DNA from: Mariprofundus aestuarium
GTDB taxonomy: Bacteria > Pseudomonadota > Zetaproteobacteria > Mariprofundales > Mariprofundaceae
Reading direction: 5' to 3'
DNA: 64,000 nt
Assembly: GCF_002795805.1 (NCBI RefSeq)
Contig: NZ_CP018799.1
Coordinates: 2,101,001-2,165,000, forward strand
Position numbers and translations under genes: made by a program. The stretch's first letter is position 1; every line of letters starts with the position of its first letter. This document shows, piece by piece, positions 48,394 to 57,783 of this stretch. The notes under the pieces are model-generated. The model did not search any database and was not told where the DNA came from. It saw nothing but the letters and a program-made list of their open reading frames with translations.

Positions 48394-49524
48394 TTACTCC
48401 TCTTCAGGTACTGGATCGCTGTCCTTCTGCTTGCGCAGAAGATTCAGCCGCTCTTTAAGCTGGCGGGCACGATGCAGCGCGTCGGCATAGTCCGACCTGC
48501 CCGGCATCAACGCCACGGCCTCACTCCAGTATTTGATTGCTTCATCCAGCTGCTCATGGCGGAAGGCGTAACTACCGCTGCCAAAAAGATTGCCTGCGCG
48601 AGTCGAAATTCGTTTGTTAAGCTGGGCTGAAAGGCGGCTGGCTCCTGCACCTCCGCTACGGCGGTAACTGTTCAGCATCTGCCTGGCTTCAAGCAACCGG
48701 TCTTTGCGAATCGCCTCCTTGATCTGTTCAGCAGTGACCGGCTGATGCGGAGAAACACCCTTGATCTCGGGCTGGCTTGATTTACTTTTTGGAGAATCAA
48801 GCTTGGAAAGCTCCAGCTCCTTCGGCAACTGCTCCCTGATTTCGGCAAGCAGCTTCATGCCGCTTTCGGAATCGGGCTGAAGGCGCAGATGGGACTCGAT
48901 CTCAATATAAGCGATCTCCGGCTGCTTATTGCGCAGGTAACGCTTGGCTTCATCGAAGGCAGTGTCTGCACGCTCAGCGAGAAAATCATTGAAACCTTTC
49001 TGCTGATGGAGAAAAGCTTCATCTTGCGGATCCACCCCTTTGGGCGGATTATAGGCCGTAAGGTGCTGCATCCACACCGCATCCTCACTGCGTCGCTGGG
49101 CCAGCAGGCGATCGAGCCTCAGCTGCCGCATTTTCAGTTCCATCTCGGCCCGCTTCATCTCCATGAGATCAGGCTTGATGGTGACAGCTTTCGCGTCCGC
49201 ATAAGCCTCCATCGCTTTATACCACACCTCCTGTTTCTCATACGCCTTGGCGACGCGAAGGTAGTGAACATAAATACGGCGGCGTGCCGGCTCGATCTTC
49301 TGCTTCAGAAGCTTGTAAGCTGCAGCGTAATCACGGTGACCCCTCTTCAGCTCAAGCACACCCGCTCTAGCCTTCATGATCCTTCCAGCTTCAAAATCCC
49401 GCTTAATTCCAGCATACGAGCTGATCATGGGGAAACTGACACTGGTGTCGAATGACTTTCCGTTTGTCGTACAGGAAGCTAGAGGGAGAAGCAGTAGTCC
49501 AGCGATCAGAATGCGCAATAACAA
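48394..49524 (-). CDS. Helical-repeat (TPR-like) lipoprotein, unknown
   Basis: 376 residues from TTG 49524, with GGAG nine bases upstream. Lipobox PLASC predicts lipidation at Cys18. The mature protein is almost wholly helical: repeats such as [20 protein letters not shown] and [40 protein letters not shown] look like TPR units, with a Ser/Pro-rich linker ([19 protein letters not shown]) around residues 240-260. It may be a scaffold or adaptor for the adenylate cyclase or cell-wall machinery. No family recognised. Sits between the cyclase (1-bp gap) and ispG. Confidence 0.8.
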   Translation of the reverse strand: MLLRILIAGLLLLPLASCTTNGKSFDTSVSFPMISSYAGIKRDFEAGRIMKARAGVLELKRGHRDYAAAYKLLKQKIEPARRRIYVHYLRVAKAYEKQEVWYKAMEAYADAKAVTIKPDLMEMKRAEMELKMRQLRLDRLLAQRRSEDAVWMQHLTAYNPPKGVDPQDEAFLHQQKGFNDFLAERADTAFDEAKRYLRNKQPEIAYIEIESHLRLQPDSESGMKLLAEIREQLPKELELSKLDSPKSKSSQPEIKGVSPHQPVTAEQIKEAIRKDRLLEARQMLNSYRRSGGAGASRLSAQLNKRISTRAGNLFGSGSYAFRHEQLDEAIKYWSEAVALMPGRSDYADALHRARQLKERLNLLRKQKDSDPVPEEE

Positions 49525-49525
49525 T

Positions 49526-51025
49526 TCAGATATCTCCTTCCATAGTTCGTATTTCTTCTGGAAGATTCAGGTTAAATGCCAGATCGACCACATGTTCAAT
49601 GTTTCGCTTAACCTGCTCACTCTCCACAGTCACCACACCCAGCTCAAGCTCCAGGCTCACACCCTTGATGTCCTTCTCCCCGATACTGTCGAACATAAAA
49701 CCATCACCAAGGAACTCATAGGTTGAGCGTGACATGACCAGTTCCCCACCGAGACCCACCCCGCTCATACGCGATGCGACGTTCACTGCATCACCAATCA
49801 CGGTGTACTCCAGACGCCTGGCTGCGCCAATATTTCCGGCAATTGCCTGGCCACAGTTCAGCCCGATCCTGAATGCGATAGGTTCACCATCCGAACGTAT
49901 CACGCCAAGTTCCTTGCAGACGATCGCAATAGCAAGTCCTGCCTTGGCAGCATGCCTAGCGTGATCTTTGTCGGCAAACGGATGATTAAACACGGCCATT
50001 ACGGCATCGCCGATATATTTATCCACATGGCCGCCATAATAGGCGATAATCCTGTGAAACACCTCAAAGTGGGTATTGAGGATATTAACCACCTCTTCGG
50101 TTTCGGTAGATTCGGAAAATGAGGTGAAGTGCACCATGTCGGCAAACAGGACGGAGACCTCCTGGCGGTGGTTCTCCATTTTAACCGAGCCTCCCTCAAA
50201 CACATCTGTCACCAGTTTCGGATTAAGGTAGCGCTCAAACACCCTGCGCATCTCTTCCTTGTGCGCCAGTTCTCGGGCCATCTCATTAAACTGCGAAATG
50301 GCATCAGAGATCTCATCATTGCCGCGCACCCGCATCTTCACATGGTAATCGCCGGAGGCAACTTGCCGGGCAGCATTGGCCAGCATCTCTAGTCGCTGAC
50401 TCATTTTTCCAGCCAGCCAGTAGACCCAGAGGGCCGACAGCAGCACAACCGCCAGAGCTGCCATGAGAATCTGTTTGACCAGCTGACTGGCAATATCCGC
50501 CCACGCCTGTTCAGAAAAACGCACTGCAATATTTCCTAGAGCTGTATCGGCATAAACCACGCGCTTGGCATACCAGAGTGCAACAACCGGAAGCCGAACA
50601 ACCTTATTGTCCGCAGCCATTGCTGCTGCCAGAGCCTTTGCGTCGCCAACATCACCGTAGCCGCGCGTAATTCCATCCGCTTTTTTAAGCAGCACCCCCA
50701 TCACGGTCGGTACCTTTTCCAGGAATCCCTGCACCACAAGATCGGTCTCCGCACTGCTGCCTGAGAGCATCGGTAGCTTCAACTCATCGGCCAGACGGTC
50801 AACCTGCAACTCCGCCTGCGCCGCCTGGCTTTCAAGCCATGCATCGCGCTCAATATCAAGGATAACAAAAAAAAGAACGACGACTGCCAACGCCACGGTA
50901 AATCCGACAAGCATGGTCCAGCGCCAGCGAATCGGAATGCGCGGTGCAAACTTTACGGTTGGCTCAGCTTGAGAATCAGCTTGATCCTGATGGTTTTCCT
51001 GCGCGATCAACTCTTCCTTTTTCAC
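49526..51025 (-). CDS. Class III adenylate/guanylate cyclase with HAMP domain
   Basis: 499 residues. Membrane segments at about 36-58 and 184-206 enclose a periplasmic sensor; a HAMP domain follows (about 207-260), then the cyclase domain (about 285-470). Metal Asps are in VSVLFADMVHFTSFSE and KYIGDAVMAVF, and the Asn/Arg transition-state pair is in EYTVIGDAVNVASRM. The Lys before YIGD (HVDKYIGD) favours ATP as substrate. It should raise cAMP in response to an extracytoplasmic signal. The stop is 1 bp from the start of the TPR lipoprotein gene. Confidence 0.93.
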   Translation of the reverse strand: MKKEELIAQENHQDQADSQAEPTVKFAPRIPIRWRWTMLVGFTVALAVVVLFFVILDIERDAWLESQAAQAELQVDRLADELKLPMLSGSSAETDLVVQGFLEKVPTVMGVLLKKADGITRGYGDVGDAKALAAAMAADNKVVRLPVVALWYAKRVVYADTALGNIAVRFSEQAWADIASQLVKQILMAALAVVLLSALWVYWLAGKMSQRLEMLANAARQVASGDYHVKMRVRGNDEISDAISQFNEMARELAHKEEMRRVFERYLNPKLVTDVFEGGSVKMENHRQEVSVLFADMVHFTSFSESTETEEVVNILNTHFEVFHRIIAYYGGHVDKYIGDAVMAVFNHPFADKDHARHAAKAGLAIAIVCKELGVIRSDGEPIAFRIGLNCGQAIAGNIGAARRLEYTVIGDAVNVASRMSGVGLGGELVMSRSTYEFLGDGFMFDSIGEKDIKGVSLELELGVVTVESEQVKRNIEHVVDLAFNLNLPEEIRTMEGDI

Positions 51026-51088
51026 TGCTCTACTCTATCCAAACCGCTTTCTGGAGCAACGCTGAAAAACAGGACGATCAACTGCATC

Positions 51089-51997
51089 TCAACCACTGCC
51101 GGCCAACACATCATCGGGCACCGAACCTTCCACAATCACCCGGTTTCGACCCTGACTCTTGGCCATATACATTCGCCCATCCGCAACATGAAGAAGGCGT
51201 TTAACAGCGTCATTTACATCAACCTTCTCATCCCCATCAAGCATGGCTATGCCCGCCGAGAAGGTGACAGAAACAACATCCCCACCCTCCAGTTGAACAG
51301 GGTCTGAATTCAAGTGACAAAGCCATTGATCCGCCGCTTTTTTGGCACCTTCCAAACTGGTATGTGGAAGCAGAACAATAAACTCCTCTCCTCCCCACCT
51401 GCCGGGAACATCAGCATCACGCACTCGCTCCCTGAGCTTTTCGGCCATGTGGACCAGCACCTGATCGCCCGCAGCATGCCCATACACATCATTGACCTGC
51501 TTAAAGTGATCCAAGTCAATCATCACAAGTGCTAAAGGATGCTGGTAGCGGATGGCCAGAGAAACACCCTGGTGCAGCTGATCCATCATATATCGTCGAT
51601 TGTAGAGGCCAGTCAAAAGGTCGCGGCTGGCCTGGAAATGGAGCTCCTCTTTTGCCTTCCTCATGTTGTTAATGATGCGAAGAATAATCTTCGCCTCAAA
51701 GCCACCGATAACGCCGCCGACCCCCAGGACTTGCGATGCCTTTGTCTGGACCACATCACTACCCGTCACATTGAATGCCAACTCAGGCTTGACCGTAAGC
51801 AACGCCAATTCAATTTCACTAAAAGTAGAAACACCGTACTCTCTGGCTGCAACCAGCCCTGGAGCCATCTCATCGGTATCCACAATGCCATCCACAGAGA
51901 CCAGATCCTCTTCCATCAGCATCTCGAGCATAGCCAAGCCGCCAGAACCACCGCCAAGGATGACTACGCTATGGGGTTTCTCCGCGCCGTCGTTCAT
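51089..51997 (-). CDS. Diguanylate cyclase with N-terminal Rossmann-like domain
   Basis: 302 residues. Residues 8-100 look like a nucleotide-binding Rossmann fold: the Gly-rich loop SVVILGGGSGGLAMLEML, then DGIVDTDEMAPGLVAAREYG, ending near LGVGGVIGGFEAKII. A GGDEF domain follows (ASRDLLTGLYNRRYMMDQL) with active site RWGGEEFIVLLP near residue 202 and a proper inhibitory RxxD (RDAD) five residues before it. So c-di-GMP synthesis with product inhibition is expected, perhaps controlled by a dinucleotide or similar ligand at the Rossmann part. No membrane segment. It lies 63 bp upstream of the class III cyclase in the same orientation. Confidence 0.88.
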   Translation of the reverse strand: MNDGAEKPHSVVILGGGSGGLAMLEMLMEEDLVSVDGIVDTDEMAPGLVAAREYGVSTFSEIELALLTVKPELAFNVTGSDVVQTKASQVLGVGGVIGGFEAKIILRIINNMRKAKEELHFQASRDLLTGLYNRRYMMDQLHQGVSLAIRYQHPLALVMIDLDHFKQVNDVYGHAAGDQVLVHMAEKLRERVRDADVPGRWGGEEFIVLLPHTSLEGAKKAADQWLCHLNSDPVQLEGGDVVSVTFSAGIAMLDGDEKVDVNDAVKRLLHVADGRMYMAKSQGRNRVIVEGSVPDDVLAGSG

Positions 51998-52205
51998 GCT
52001 TTTCTCCTCCGTATAGCCAAATCAACAGCAGCGACCCTAACCAGAATACGAAGAAATAGAAGCGTGCCTCACAACATTTCCAGACCCCTTCTCGACACCA
52101 TTGGCAACACATTTCTTGAGCTTGCAATTGCTTCAGCTAGCGGTTTCAATACATTGACTTTCATATCTGAAAACAAACCATAGTATCCGCCGTCGGAGAT
52201 TATAC

Positions 52206-52484
52206 ATGGCACTAACCAACAAAGAGATCAAAGCACTGAAAAGTGAAGCCCACCACCTGAAACCAGTCATCAGAATCGGTCAGAAAGGTGTTACTGAGAA
52301 CCTGATTCAGGAGACAGAACTTGCGCTTGAGATACATGAGCTGATTAAGGTTCATATCGCAATAGATGACCGCGATGCCCGCAAGGAGGCAGGCCAAGCA
52401 GTTGCTGCCAAAACAGGGTCGGAAATTGTCACCGCTATCGGTAAAACCTGCACCCTTTATCGCAAACGGAAAGGCGATTCTTGA
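52206..52484 (+). CDS. yhbY: YhbY family RNA-binding protein (CRM domain)
   Basis: 92 residues. The CRM fold starts with LTNKEIKALKSEAHHLKPVI and has the RNA-binding GQKG loop (RIGQKGVTENLI) and ELIKVHIAIDDR. It binds pre-50S ribosomes. Preceded by GGAG. Overlaps the bolA-like gene by 4 bp. Confidence 0.95.
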   Translation: MALTNKEIKALKSEAHHLKPVIRIGQKGVTENLIQETELALEIHELIKVHIAIDDRDARKEAGQAVAAKTGSEIVTAIGKTCTLYRKRKGDS

Positions 52485-52759
52485 GTCAAGCCAGCGAAGC
52501 CATCCGCCAACTTCTCGAGGACAAATTTCACCCTGAATTCATCCAAATTGAAGATGAATCGTGGAAACATGCCGGCCATGCCGGCGTCAGGGAGAGTGGG
52601 GGCGGGCACTTCCTGATCCAGATCAAAGCCAGTGAACTCAATGGCTTGTCGCGAATACTTCGGCACAGGAAGGTAATGCAGGCTTTAAAACCGCTGTTTC
52701 CCACCACCATTCATGCTGCAAGCATCAAAGCTGAAGGAACCGAATCCACACAGCTATAA
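52481..52759 (+). CDS. BolA family protein
   Basis: 92 residues from TTG 52481, overlapping the yhbY stop (TTGA). The fold is marked by AIRQLLEDKFHPEFIQIEDE, GGGHFLIQIKA and LSRILRHRKVMQALKPLFP, with the conserved His of the class II-KH-like region. BolA proteins act with monothiol glutaredoxins in iron-sulfur trafficking and iron sensing. Closest to the IbaG/YrbA type in size and absence of an N-terminal extension. Confidence 0.88.
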   Translation: MSQASEAIRQLLEDKFHPEFIQIEDESWKHAGHAGVRESGGGHFLIQIKASELNGLSRILRHRKVMQALKPLFPTTIHAASIKAEGTESTQL

Positions 52760-52792
52760 ACGACTCACCCGAGCCCAACAAGCCGTCAGACG

Positions 52793-53704
52793 CTATGACT
52801 GCACCTCTATTGCATGCACAAGCGAGACAAGCATTCGGTTCACCGGCGTACCAATACCATGTTTCTCGCCCCTGCTCACAACCAGACCATTGAGATAGTC
52901 CACCTCAGTTCGATGGCCCGCCTCGATATCCTGCCACATGCTTGTTTTGACGGGACCCATCCGGCGTGTCACATCAATATGGGAATAAATATCCGACTCT
53001 CCAATAGCAATGCCTTCTGCCTGCGCCACGGCGACGGTCTCCTGCATGGCATCAGAGACAATGGCCAGCGTCTCATCAAACTCACACATCTGGCTTGCAA
53101 AGCGCCTCGTGATCGCAGTGATTGCATTAAACCCTGTATTCCAGAGCAGTTTCCGCCACAGCATGGCCGCGGGATCTCCATCCATTCGAGCCGGCACCCC
53201 GCCTGCATTGAACTGTTCAACCAGCGCCCGCAGATGCTTCGATCCAGCTCCTACCTGCCACAAGCCCAGCCTGACTCCTCCGGCCGCTGAGTGAACGACA
53301 TGCCCGGACCCTTCAAGCCTTGCCCCAATAAAAGCCGTCGCTGCGGCAACTGCATGCTCAGGAAATGCAGATGCAACCCACTCCGGTGCCTCTACGCCAT
53401 TCTGCATCGTGATAAGCAGACTGTCCGGGCTGACTTTTCCATCCATGCTTTGAATCATTTTCCTGAGCGATGTCATTTTACAGCTGAAAATCACTACATC
53501 CGCATCACAAACGACAGCCGGATCATCTGTAGCCTGAACAGTCAGGCACAGCACTTCACCTTCGGACTCATGCAGCAGGCCATGCTGCTGCATGGCACTC
53601 AGGTGCTTGCCCCGCGCCAGAAAGAGAACCTCATCGCCAGCCTGTTGCAACCTGCTGCCATAGTGACAGCCGACTGCCCCTGCACCTGCAAACACAACTT
53701 TCAA
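52793..53704 (-). CDS. panE: 2-dehydropantoate 2-reductase family protein
   Basis: 303 residues. NADPH-binding FAGAGAVGCHYGSRL at the N-terminus, FSCKMT with the catalytic Lys region, and AGHRTEVDYLNGLV with the substrate Glu/Asn in the C-terminal ApbA domain. It reduces ketopantoate to pantoate for coenzyme A. No other pan gene is adjacent. Divergent from the malic enzyme gene with 75 bp between starts. Confidence 0.92.
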   Translation of the reverse strand: MKVVFAGAGAVGCHYGSRLQQAGDEVLFLARGKHLSAMQQHGLLHESEGEVLCLTVQATDDPAVVCDADVVIFSCKMTSLRKMIQSMDGKVSPDSLLITMQNGVEAPEWVASAFPEHAVAAATAFIGARLEGSGHVVHSAAGGVRLGLWQVGAGSKHLRALVEQFNAGGVPARMDGDPAAMLWRKLLWNTGFNAITAITRRFASQMCEFDETLAIVSDAMQETVAVAQAEGIAIGESDIYSHIDVTRRMGPVKTSMWQDIEAGHRTEVDYLNGLVVSRGEKHGIGTPVNRMLVSLVHAIEVQS

Positions 53705-53779
53705 ACTCCCTCCATGACCACGGCCTTTTCAAACGCTATGATTGCGGCCCGCGATGAGATTACACCACAGGAGCCCACC

Positions 53780-56050
53780 ATGCCAAAAGAAGCGATGAAA
53801 AAAGAAGCGTTAGAGTATCATCGCTCGCCGACTCCCGGAAAAATCTGTGTCAAACCGACCAAGCCGTGCCTGACCCAGCGCGACCTGGCTCTGGCATACA
53901 GCCCCGGCGTGGCCGAACCCTGCCTGGCTATTGCGGAGAACCCTGAACTGGCAGACGAATACACATCACGCGCCAATCTTGTCGGCGTCATCAGCAACGG
54001 CACTGCGGTGCTCGGGCTGGGCAATATCGGTGCACTGGCCGGCAAACCTGTAATGGAAGGCAAGGGTGTACTATTCAAACGTTTTGCCGACATTGATGTC
54101 TTCGATATCGAACTGGATGAACTGGATCCGCAGAAATTTATCGATACCGTGGCACGCATGGAGCCCACCTTCGGCGGCATCAACCTTGAAGACATCAAGG
54201 CTCCTGAGTGCTTCATCATTGAGGAAGAGCTCAAGAAGCGGATGAACATTCCGGTCCTGCATGATGACCAGCACGGCACAGCCGTGATCACGGCAGCAGC
54301 ATTCATCAATGCGCTTATCCTGCAGGGCAAGGCCATTGAAGATGTGAAAATCGTCTGCCTCGGCGCCGGCGCTGCAGGTTTCGCCTGCATGAAGCTGATC
54401 GAGCAACTGGGTGCCAAACGCGAAAACATCCTCTTCCTCGACCGTAAAGGCGTCATTTTCAAAGGCAGCGATGAAAACATGCCGCCGCATAAGGCATATT
54501 TTGCCAGTGAAAGGGCTGAACGTACGCTGGAAGAAGCCATGAACGGTGCGGATGCATTTGTCGGCCTCTCACAAGGCAATATGGTGACAGTGGAGATGCT
54601 GCAGTCGATGGCGGACAAACCGATCGTCTTTGCCATGGCCAACCCCGACCCGGAGATTGATTACGATCTTGCCATGAGTGCCCGCAAGGATTTGATCATG
54701 GCCACAGGCCGCTCCGATCACCCGAATCAGGTCAACAATGTTCTGGGATTCCCGTTCCTCTTCCGCGGCGCTCTCGATGCCAGAGCCACCGCATTCAATG
54801 AGGAGATGAAACTTGCCGCTGTATATGCGCTGGCTGAACTTGCCCGTCAGGATGTGCCCGCTTCGGTGCTCAGGGCTTATGGCGTCAAAGAGCTGCGTTT
54901 CGGCCCTGAATACATCCTGCCAAAACCGTTTGACCCACGTCTGATCGAGGTGGTTCCCGTAGCTGTCGCCAAGGCAGCCACCGAAACAGGTGTGGCGCGC
55001 AAACCACTGCTGGACCCTGCAGCCTATGCTCAGGAGCTGGCCTGCCGCATCGACAGCTCGCGGCTGTTTATGCGCATGATCATGGATAAGGCCAAAGCCA
55101 ATCCGATTCGTCTGGTACTACCAGAAGGGGAGGATGAAACCATCGTACGTGCTGCAATCGAAATGAAAGAGCTCGGCATCGCCACCCCGATCCTGATCGG
55201 CCGCAAGGCGCAGATGGCTGAACTATGCAAATCAGCACTACTGGATATCGATGGCATTGAGATCATTGATCCGCTGGTTGAGGACTCACGATTCTCCAGC
55301 CTTGCCGATGCCTACTACTTCGACCGTAAACGCAACGGCATTCTGCGTGAGGATGCCGCCAAAACGCTGCGCGGGGACATCAACATCTTCGGCTCCATGC
55401 TGGTGCGCCAGGGCTTTGCTGAGGGCATGCTCTCCGGCCGCACCGCCCACTACCCAACAGTACTGCGTCCGCTGTTGAAGGTTCTCGGACACGACACCGG
55501 CGGCAAACATCACCACGTATATGGCATGTATATCATGATCATGGAGAACGGCGCCTACTTCATGGCCGACTGTACCGTGAATGTGGAGATGAACGCAGAA
55601 GAGCTGGCTCGACTGGCAGAGCTGGCAGCTGAAACAGCAGTCTCTCTTGGCTGTGAAGCGCGCGTAGGCATGCTCTCGTTCTCAAACTTCGGCAGTGTGG
55701 ATCATCCGGAGACACGCAAGGTCGCGGAGGCAACACGCATCCTGCATGAGTCCCGCCCTGATCTGACCATCGATGGTGAAATGCAGGCCGATACGGCTGT
55801 AAATGATGTCATCATGAAACAGTATCCATTCAGCAAACTGAAAGAGCCGGCCAATGTACTGGTCTTCCCGACCATGCAGGCAGGCAACATCTCCTACAAA
55901 TTGCTGCGTGAACTCGGAGGCGGAACGGCTATCGGTCCGATCCTGCTGGGCCTGCCCTACCAGGCACATGTACTGCAAACCGGCGCCAGCGTTGATGACA
56001 TCGTCCATATGGCTGCGATTGCAGCAGCTCGCGAAGCTGATGGATCCTAA
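53780..56050 (+). CDS. maeB: NADP-dependent malic enzyme with C-terminal phosphotransacetylase-like domain
   Basis: 756 residues from ATG 53780, preceded by AGGAG at 53769-53773; the open frame continues far upstream against panE, but that part is a shadow. Malic enzyme N-terminal part (ALAYSPGVAEPCLAI, VGVISNGTAVLGLGNIG), metal and substrate motifs IPVLHDDQHGTAVITAAAF, NAD(P) loop VCLGAGAAGFACM, and a C-terminal Pta-like domain (about 425-750, RLVLPEGEDETIVRAAIEM) that has no acyltransferase activity in known MaeB and serves allostery. Oxidative decarboxylation of malate to pyruvate. Confidence 0.96.
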   Translation: MPKEAMKKEALEYHRSPTPGKICVKPTKPCLTQRDLALAYSPGVAEPCLAIAENPELADEYTSRANLVGVISNGTAVLGLGNIGALAGKPVMEGKGVLFKRFADIDVFDIELDELDPQKFIDTVARMEPTFGGINLEDIKAPECFIIEEELKKRMNIPVLHDDQHGTAVITAAAFINALILQGKAIEDVKIVCLGAGAAGFACMKLIEQLGAKRENILFLDRKGVIFKGSDENMPPHKAYFASERAERTLEEAMNGADAFVGLSQGNMVTVEMLQSMADKPIVFAMANPDPEIDYDLAMSARKDLIMATGRSDHPNQVNNVLGFPFLFRGALDARATAFNEEMKLAAVYALAELARQDVPASVLRAYGVKELRFGPEYILPKPFDPRLIEVVPVAVAKAATETGVARKPLLDPAAYAQELACRIDSSRLFMRMIMDKAKANPIRLVLPEGEDETIVRAAIEMKELGIATPILIGRKAQMAELCKSALLDIDGIEIIDPLVEDSRFSSLADAYYFDRKRNGILREDAAKTLRGDINIFGSMLVRQGFAEGMLSGRTAHYPTVLRPLLKVLGHDTGGKHHHVYGMYIMIMENGAYFMADCTVNVEMNAEELARLAELAAETAVSLGCEARVGMLSFSNFGSVDHPETRKVAEATRILHESRPDLTIDGEMQADTAVNDVIMKQYPFSKLKEPANVLVFPTMQAGNISYKLLRELGGGTAIGPILLGLPYQAHVLQTGASVDDIVHMAAIAAAREADGS

Positions 56051-56074
56051 GCTTCAGCATCCTTGATACAAACA

Positions 56075-56113
56075 AAAAGGCGACCCACCCGGAAGATATG
56101 GTCGCCTTTTTTT
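56075..56113 (+). terminator. Intrinsic terminator after maeB
   Basis: AGGCGACC (56078-56085) pairs with GGTCGCCT (56100-56107) and is followed by TTTTTTT. Placed 25 bp after the maeB stop. The rest of the 56051-56280 gap holds only AT-rich runs and a weaker A-tract/T-tract pair at 56222-56262. Confidence 0.92.
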
Positions 56114-56280
56114 ATTTACTGAAAAAGCGTAACGAGTGTCTTCTTTTGGCCTTCGAAAGCAGCCATTCAGTTTAAGTGAGTGTAGGGCACTTTTGCTAAT
56201 CCGCCATTCTCGCCTGAAACAAAAAAAACGACCACACCTTGCGATGAGCCGCTTTTTTTTTATGAATGCTTAGTAAGTAT

Positions 56281-57210
56281 TCAGCCGCGAGGCAGGAAAG
56301 AACGAGGATTAACCACTTTATCGTAGCGGCGAACCTCATAATGCAGGTGCGGACCTGTGGAGTGGCCGGTTGAACCGATACGCCCGAGCAGCTGGTTGTG
56401 CTTCACAATATCACCGATATTGACCGCCGTGCTGCCCATGTGGCCATAACGCGTTTTGAACCCATGGCCATGCTCAATATCTACGACATAACCGTAGTCC
56501 GGCATTTTACCAGCAAAGATCACAACACCACGGCTTGCGGCGAGAACGGGAGCACCATACCTGTTGGCGATATCCACACCATTATGCTGGGCAGGGTTGC
56601 CTGTGAACGGGTCGATGCGCGCGCCGAAACGCGAGCTTATCCAGCCGCCCTCGGTCGGCCATGCATGCGGCCTGGCACTTTTGGCGCTGCTTTTTTTCTC
56701 AAGTATATAATCGACTGCGGTAAGCTGAGCGCCCAGCTGATGCAGGCGACCGTCCAGATGCTGCATCGTCTCATGCAGGCCAGCTTCAACATTCATCAGA
56801 TCAGAGTTCTGTTCGCGAGGGCCACCGAATGCGGGCTCAAGTCCGAAATCAAATGCGGATCTATCCAGTGAAGCCACGTCCACAAGCTTGCTGCCCAACT
56901 GGTCGAGACGGGAGATACGAGCCTGCATCTGACCCAGCGTGCGTGCATAGAGAGCCATCTTCTGCTGGTCGGCATCCAGCTTCCGCTGCAGATCAGCCAG
57001 TGCCTGAGTCTTGTTCAACTGGGCATAATCCAGTGCAACCTGCGTCTGCTTAAGGGCCAGCGTCAGCTGACTTGTCTGCAGCACACTGTAAACACCCCAG
57101 CCACCAAACAGCAGTGCGGCAGAGGCCAGGACCATGCCGCCAATGGCAATATTCCGGCTGGCCACAAGACCAAATATCCGTCCTGTCGTTGATTTCTTAA
57201 GCTTCAGCAA
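56281..57210 (-). CDS. M23 family metallopeptidase
   Basis: 309 residues from TTG 57210, six bases after GGAGG; the frame is open 26 codons further but that part lacks a ribosome-binding site. One membrane helix (about residues 22-45), then a coiled-coil of about 100 residues (LKQTQVALDYAQLNKTQALA), then the LytM/M23 domain with metal ligands in QHNGVDIANRYG and GHSTGPHLHYEVRR. Probably a peptidoglycan DD-endopeptidase or, given the membrane anchor and coiled coil, a divisome regulator like EnvC/NlpD. Active-site residues are intact. Confidence 0.92.
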   Translation of the reverse strand: MLKLKKSTTGRIFGLVASRNIAIGGMVLASAALLFGGWGVYSVLQTSQLTLALKQTQVALDYAQLNKTQALADLQRKLDADQQKMALYARTLGQMQARISRLDQLGSKLVDVASLDRSAFDFGLEPAFGGPREQNSDLMNVEAGLHETMQHLDGRLHQLGAQLTAVDYILEKKSSAKSARPHAWPTEGGWISSRFGARIDPFTGNPAQHNGVDIANRYGAPVLAASRGVVIFAGKMPDYGYVVDIEHGHGFKTRYGHMGSTAVNIGDIVKHNQLLGRIGSTGHSTGPHLHYEVRRYDKVVNPRSFLPRG

Positions 57211-57322
57211 AAAGCCTCCATGCCTTTCAAGATCACCTTTTCTGCACCTGCTCACTAACGTCGCACTGGCCAATGAGAAGCATCTCAATTGACTGCATGC
57301 TCGAAGCTTTTATCCTTACCCG

Positions 57323-57772
57323 ATGAATCCTTCGATTACACCCGAACAAGAGCTCTTTATTCAACGCCACTGTATGCAACAGCTTCTTCACGAAGCCCTG
57401 ATTTCAGACCCGGATTCTTGCAGCGGCTTGCTTGCAGGCGCCGGGAATATGATAGAATCAGCCATTCCTGTCACGGAATTTGTCAATAGTGACACTGTCG
57501 AATTGACACACTCCGATAATGTCGGTCCCAAATTGATCGGCATTTATCTCTCCGCCAGCCAGAGTGAACAGCCGAACCCTCAACTGATCAGCAAGCTCAG
57601 CAGCCTTTATGAAACACGCACAGGTGCTGCTCCCGGTTGCTGCCTTGTGCTTGATCTCGGCCATCTGGGCAGAATTGATGCCCTGCTCTATTCGGATACA
57701 GGACTTACACAGCCACAGCCGCTTGAGATGCTGGAAAACGGCGACCTGTACCCTGATTCTTCAAACCGCTAA
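57323..57772 (+). CDS. Degenerate MPN/JAB-like protein, unknown
   Basis: 149 residues, no signal peptide. The order SGLLAGAGNMIESAIPVTE, then KLIGIYLSASQSEQPNPQ, parallels the JAB/MPN isopeptidase fold (CGLLxG ... GIYHSHP). However, the two metal His residues are replaced (LSA instead of HSH), and the catalytic Glu and Asp positions are not acidic. If homologous, it is an inactive scaffold. No recognised family otherwise. It starts 113 bp from M23 (divergent) and ends 11 bp before hemA, so it is probably the first gene of the hemA-prfA-prmC operon. Confidence 0.7.
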   Translation: MNPSITPEQELFIQRHCMQQLLHEALISDPDSCSGLLAGAGNMIESAIPVTEFVNSDTVELTHSDNVGPKLIGIYLSASQSEQPNPQLISKLSSLYETRTGAAPGCCLVLDLGHLGRIDALLYSDTGLTQPQPLEMLENGDLYPDSSNR

Positions 57773-57783
57773 GCTTTCGCCCC

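Noticed and set aside
53291-53779. N-terminal extension of maeB
   Set aside because: Lies over panE on the other strand, contains no domain sequence, and a strong AGGAG precedes the internal ATG at 53780.
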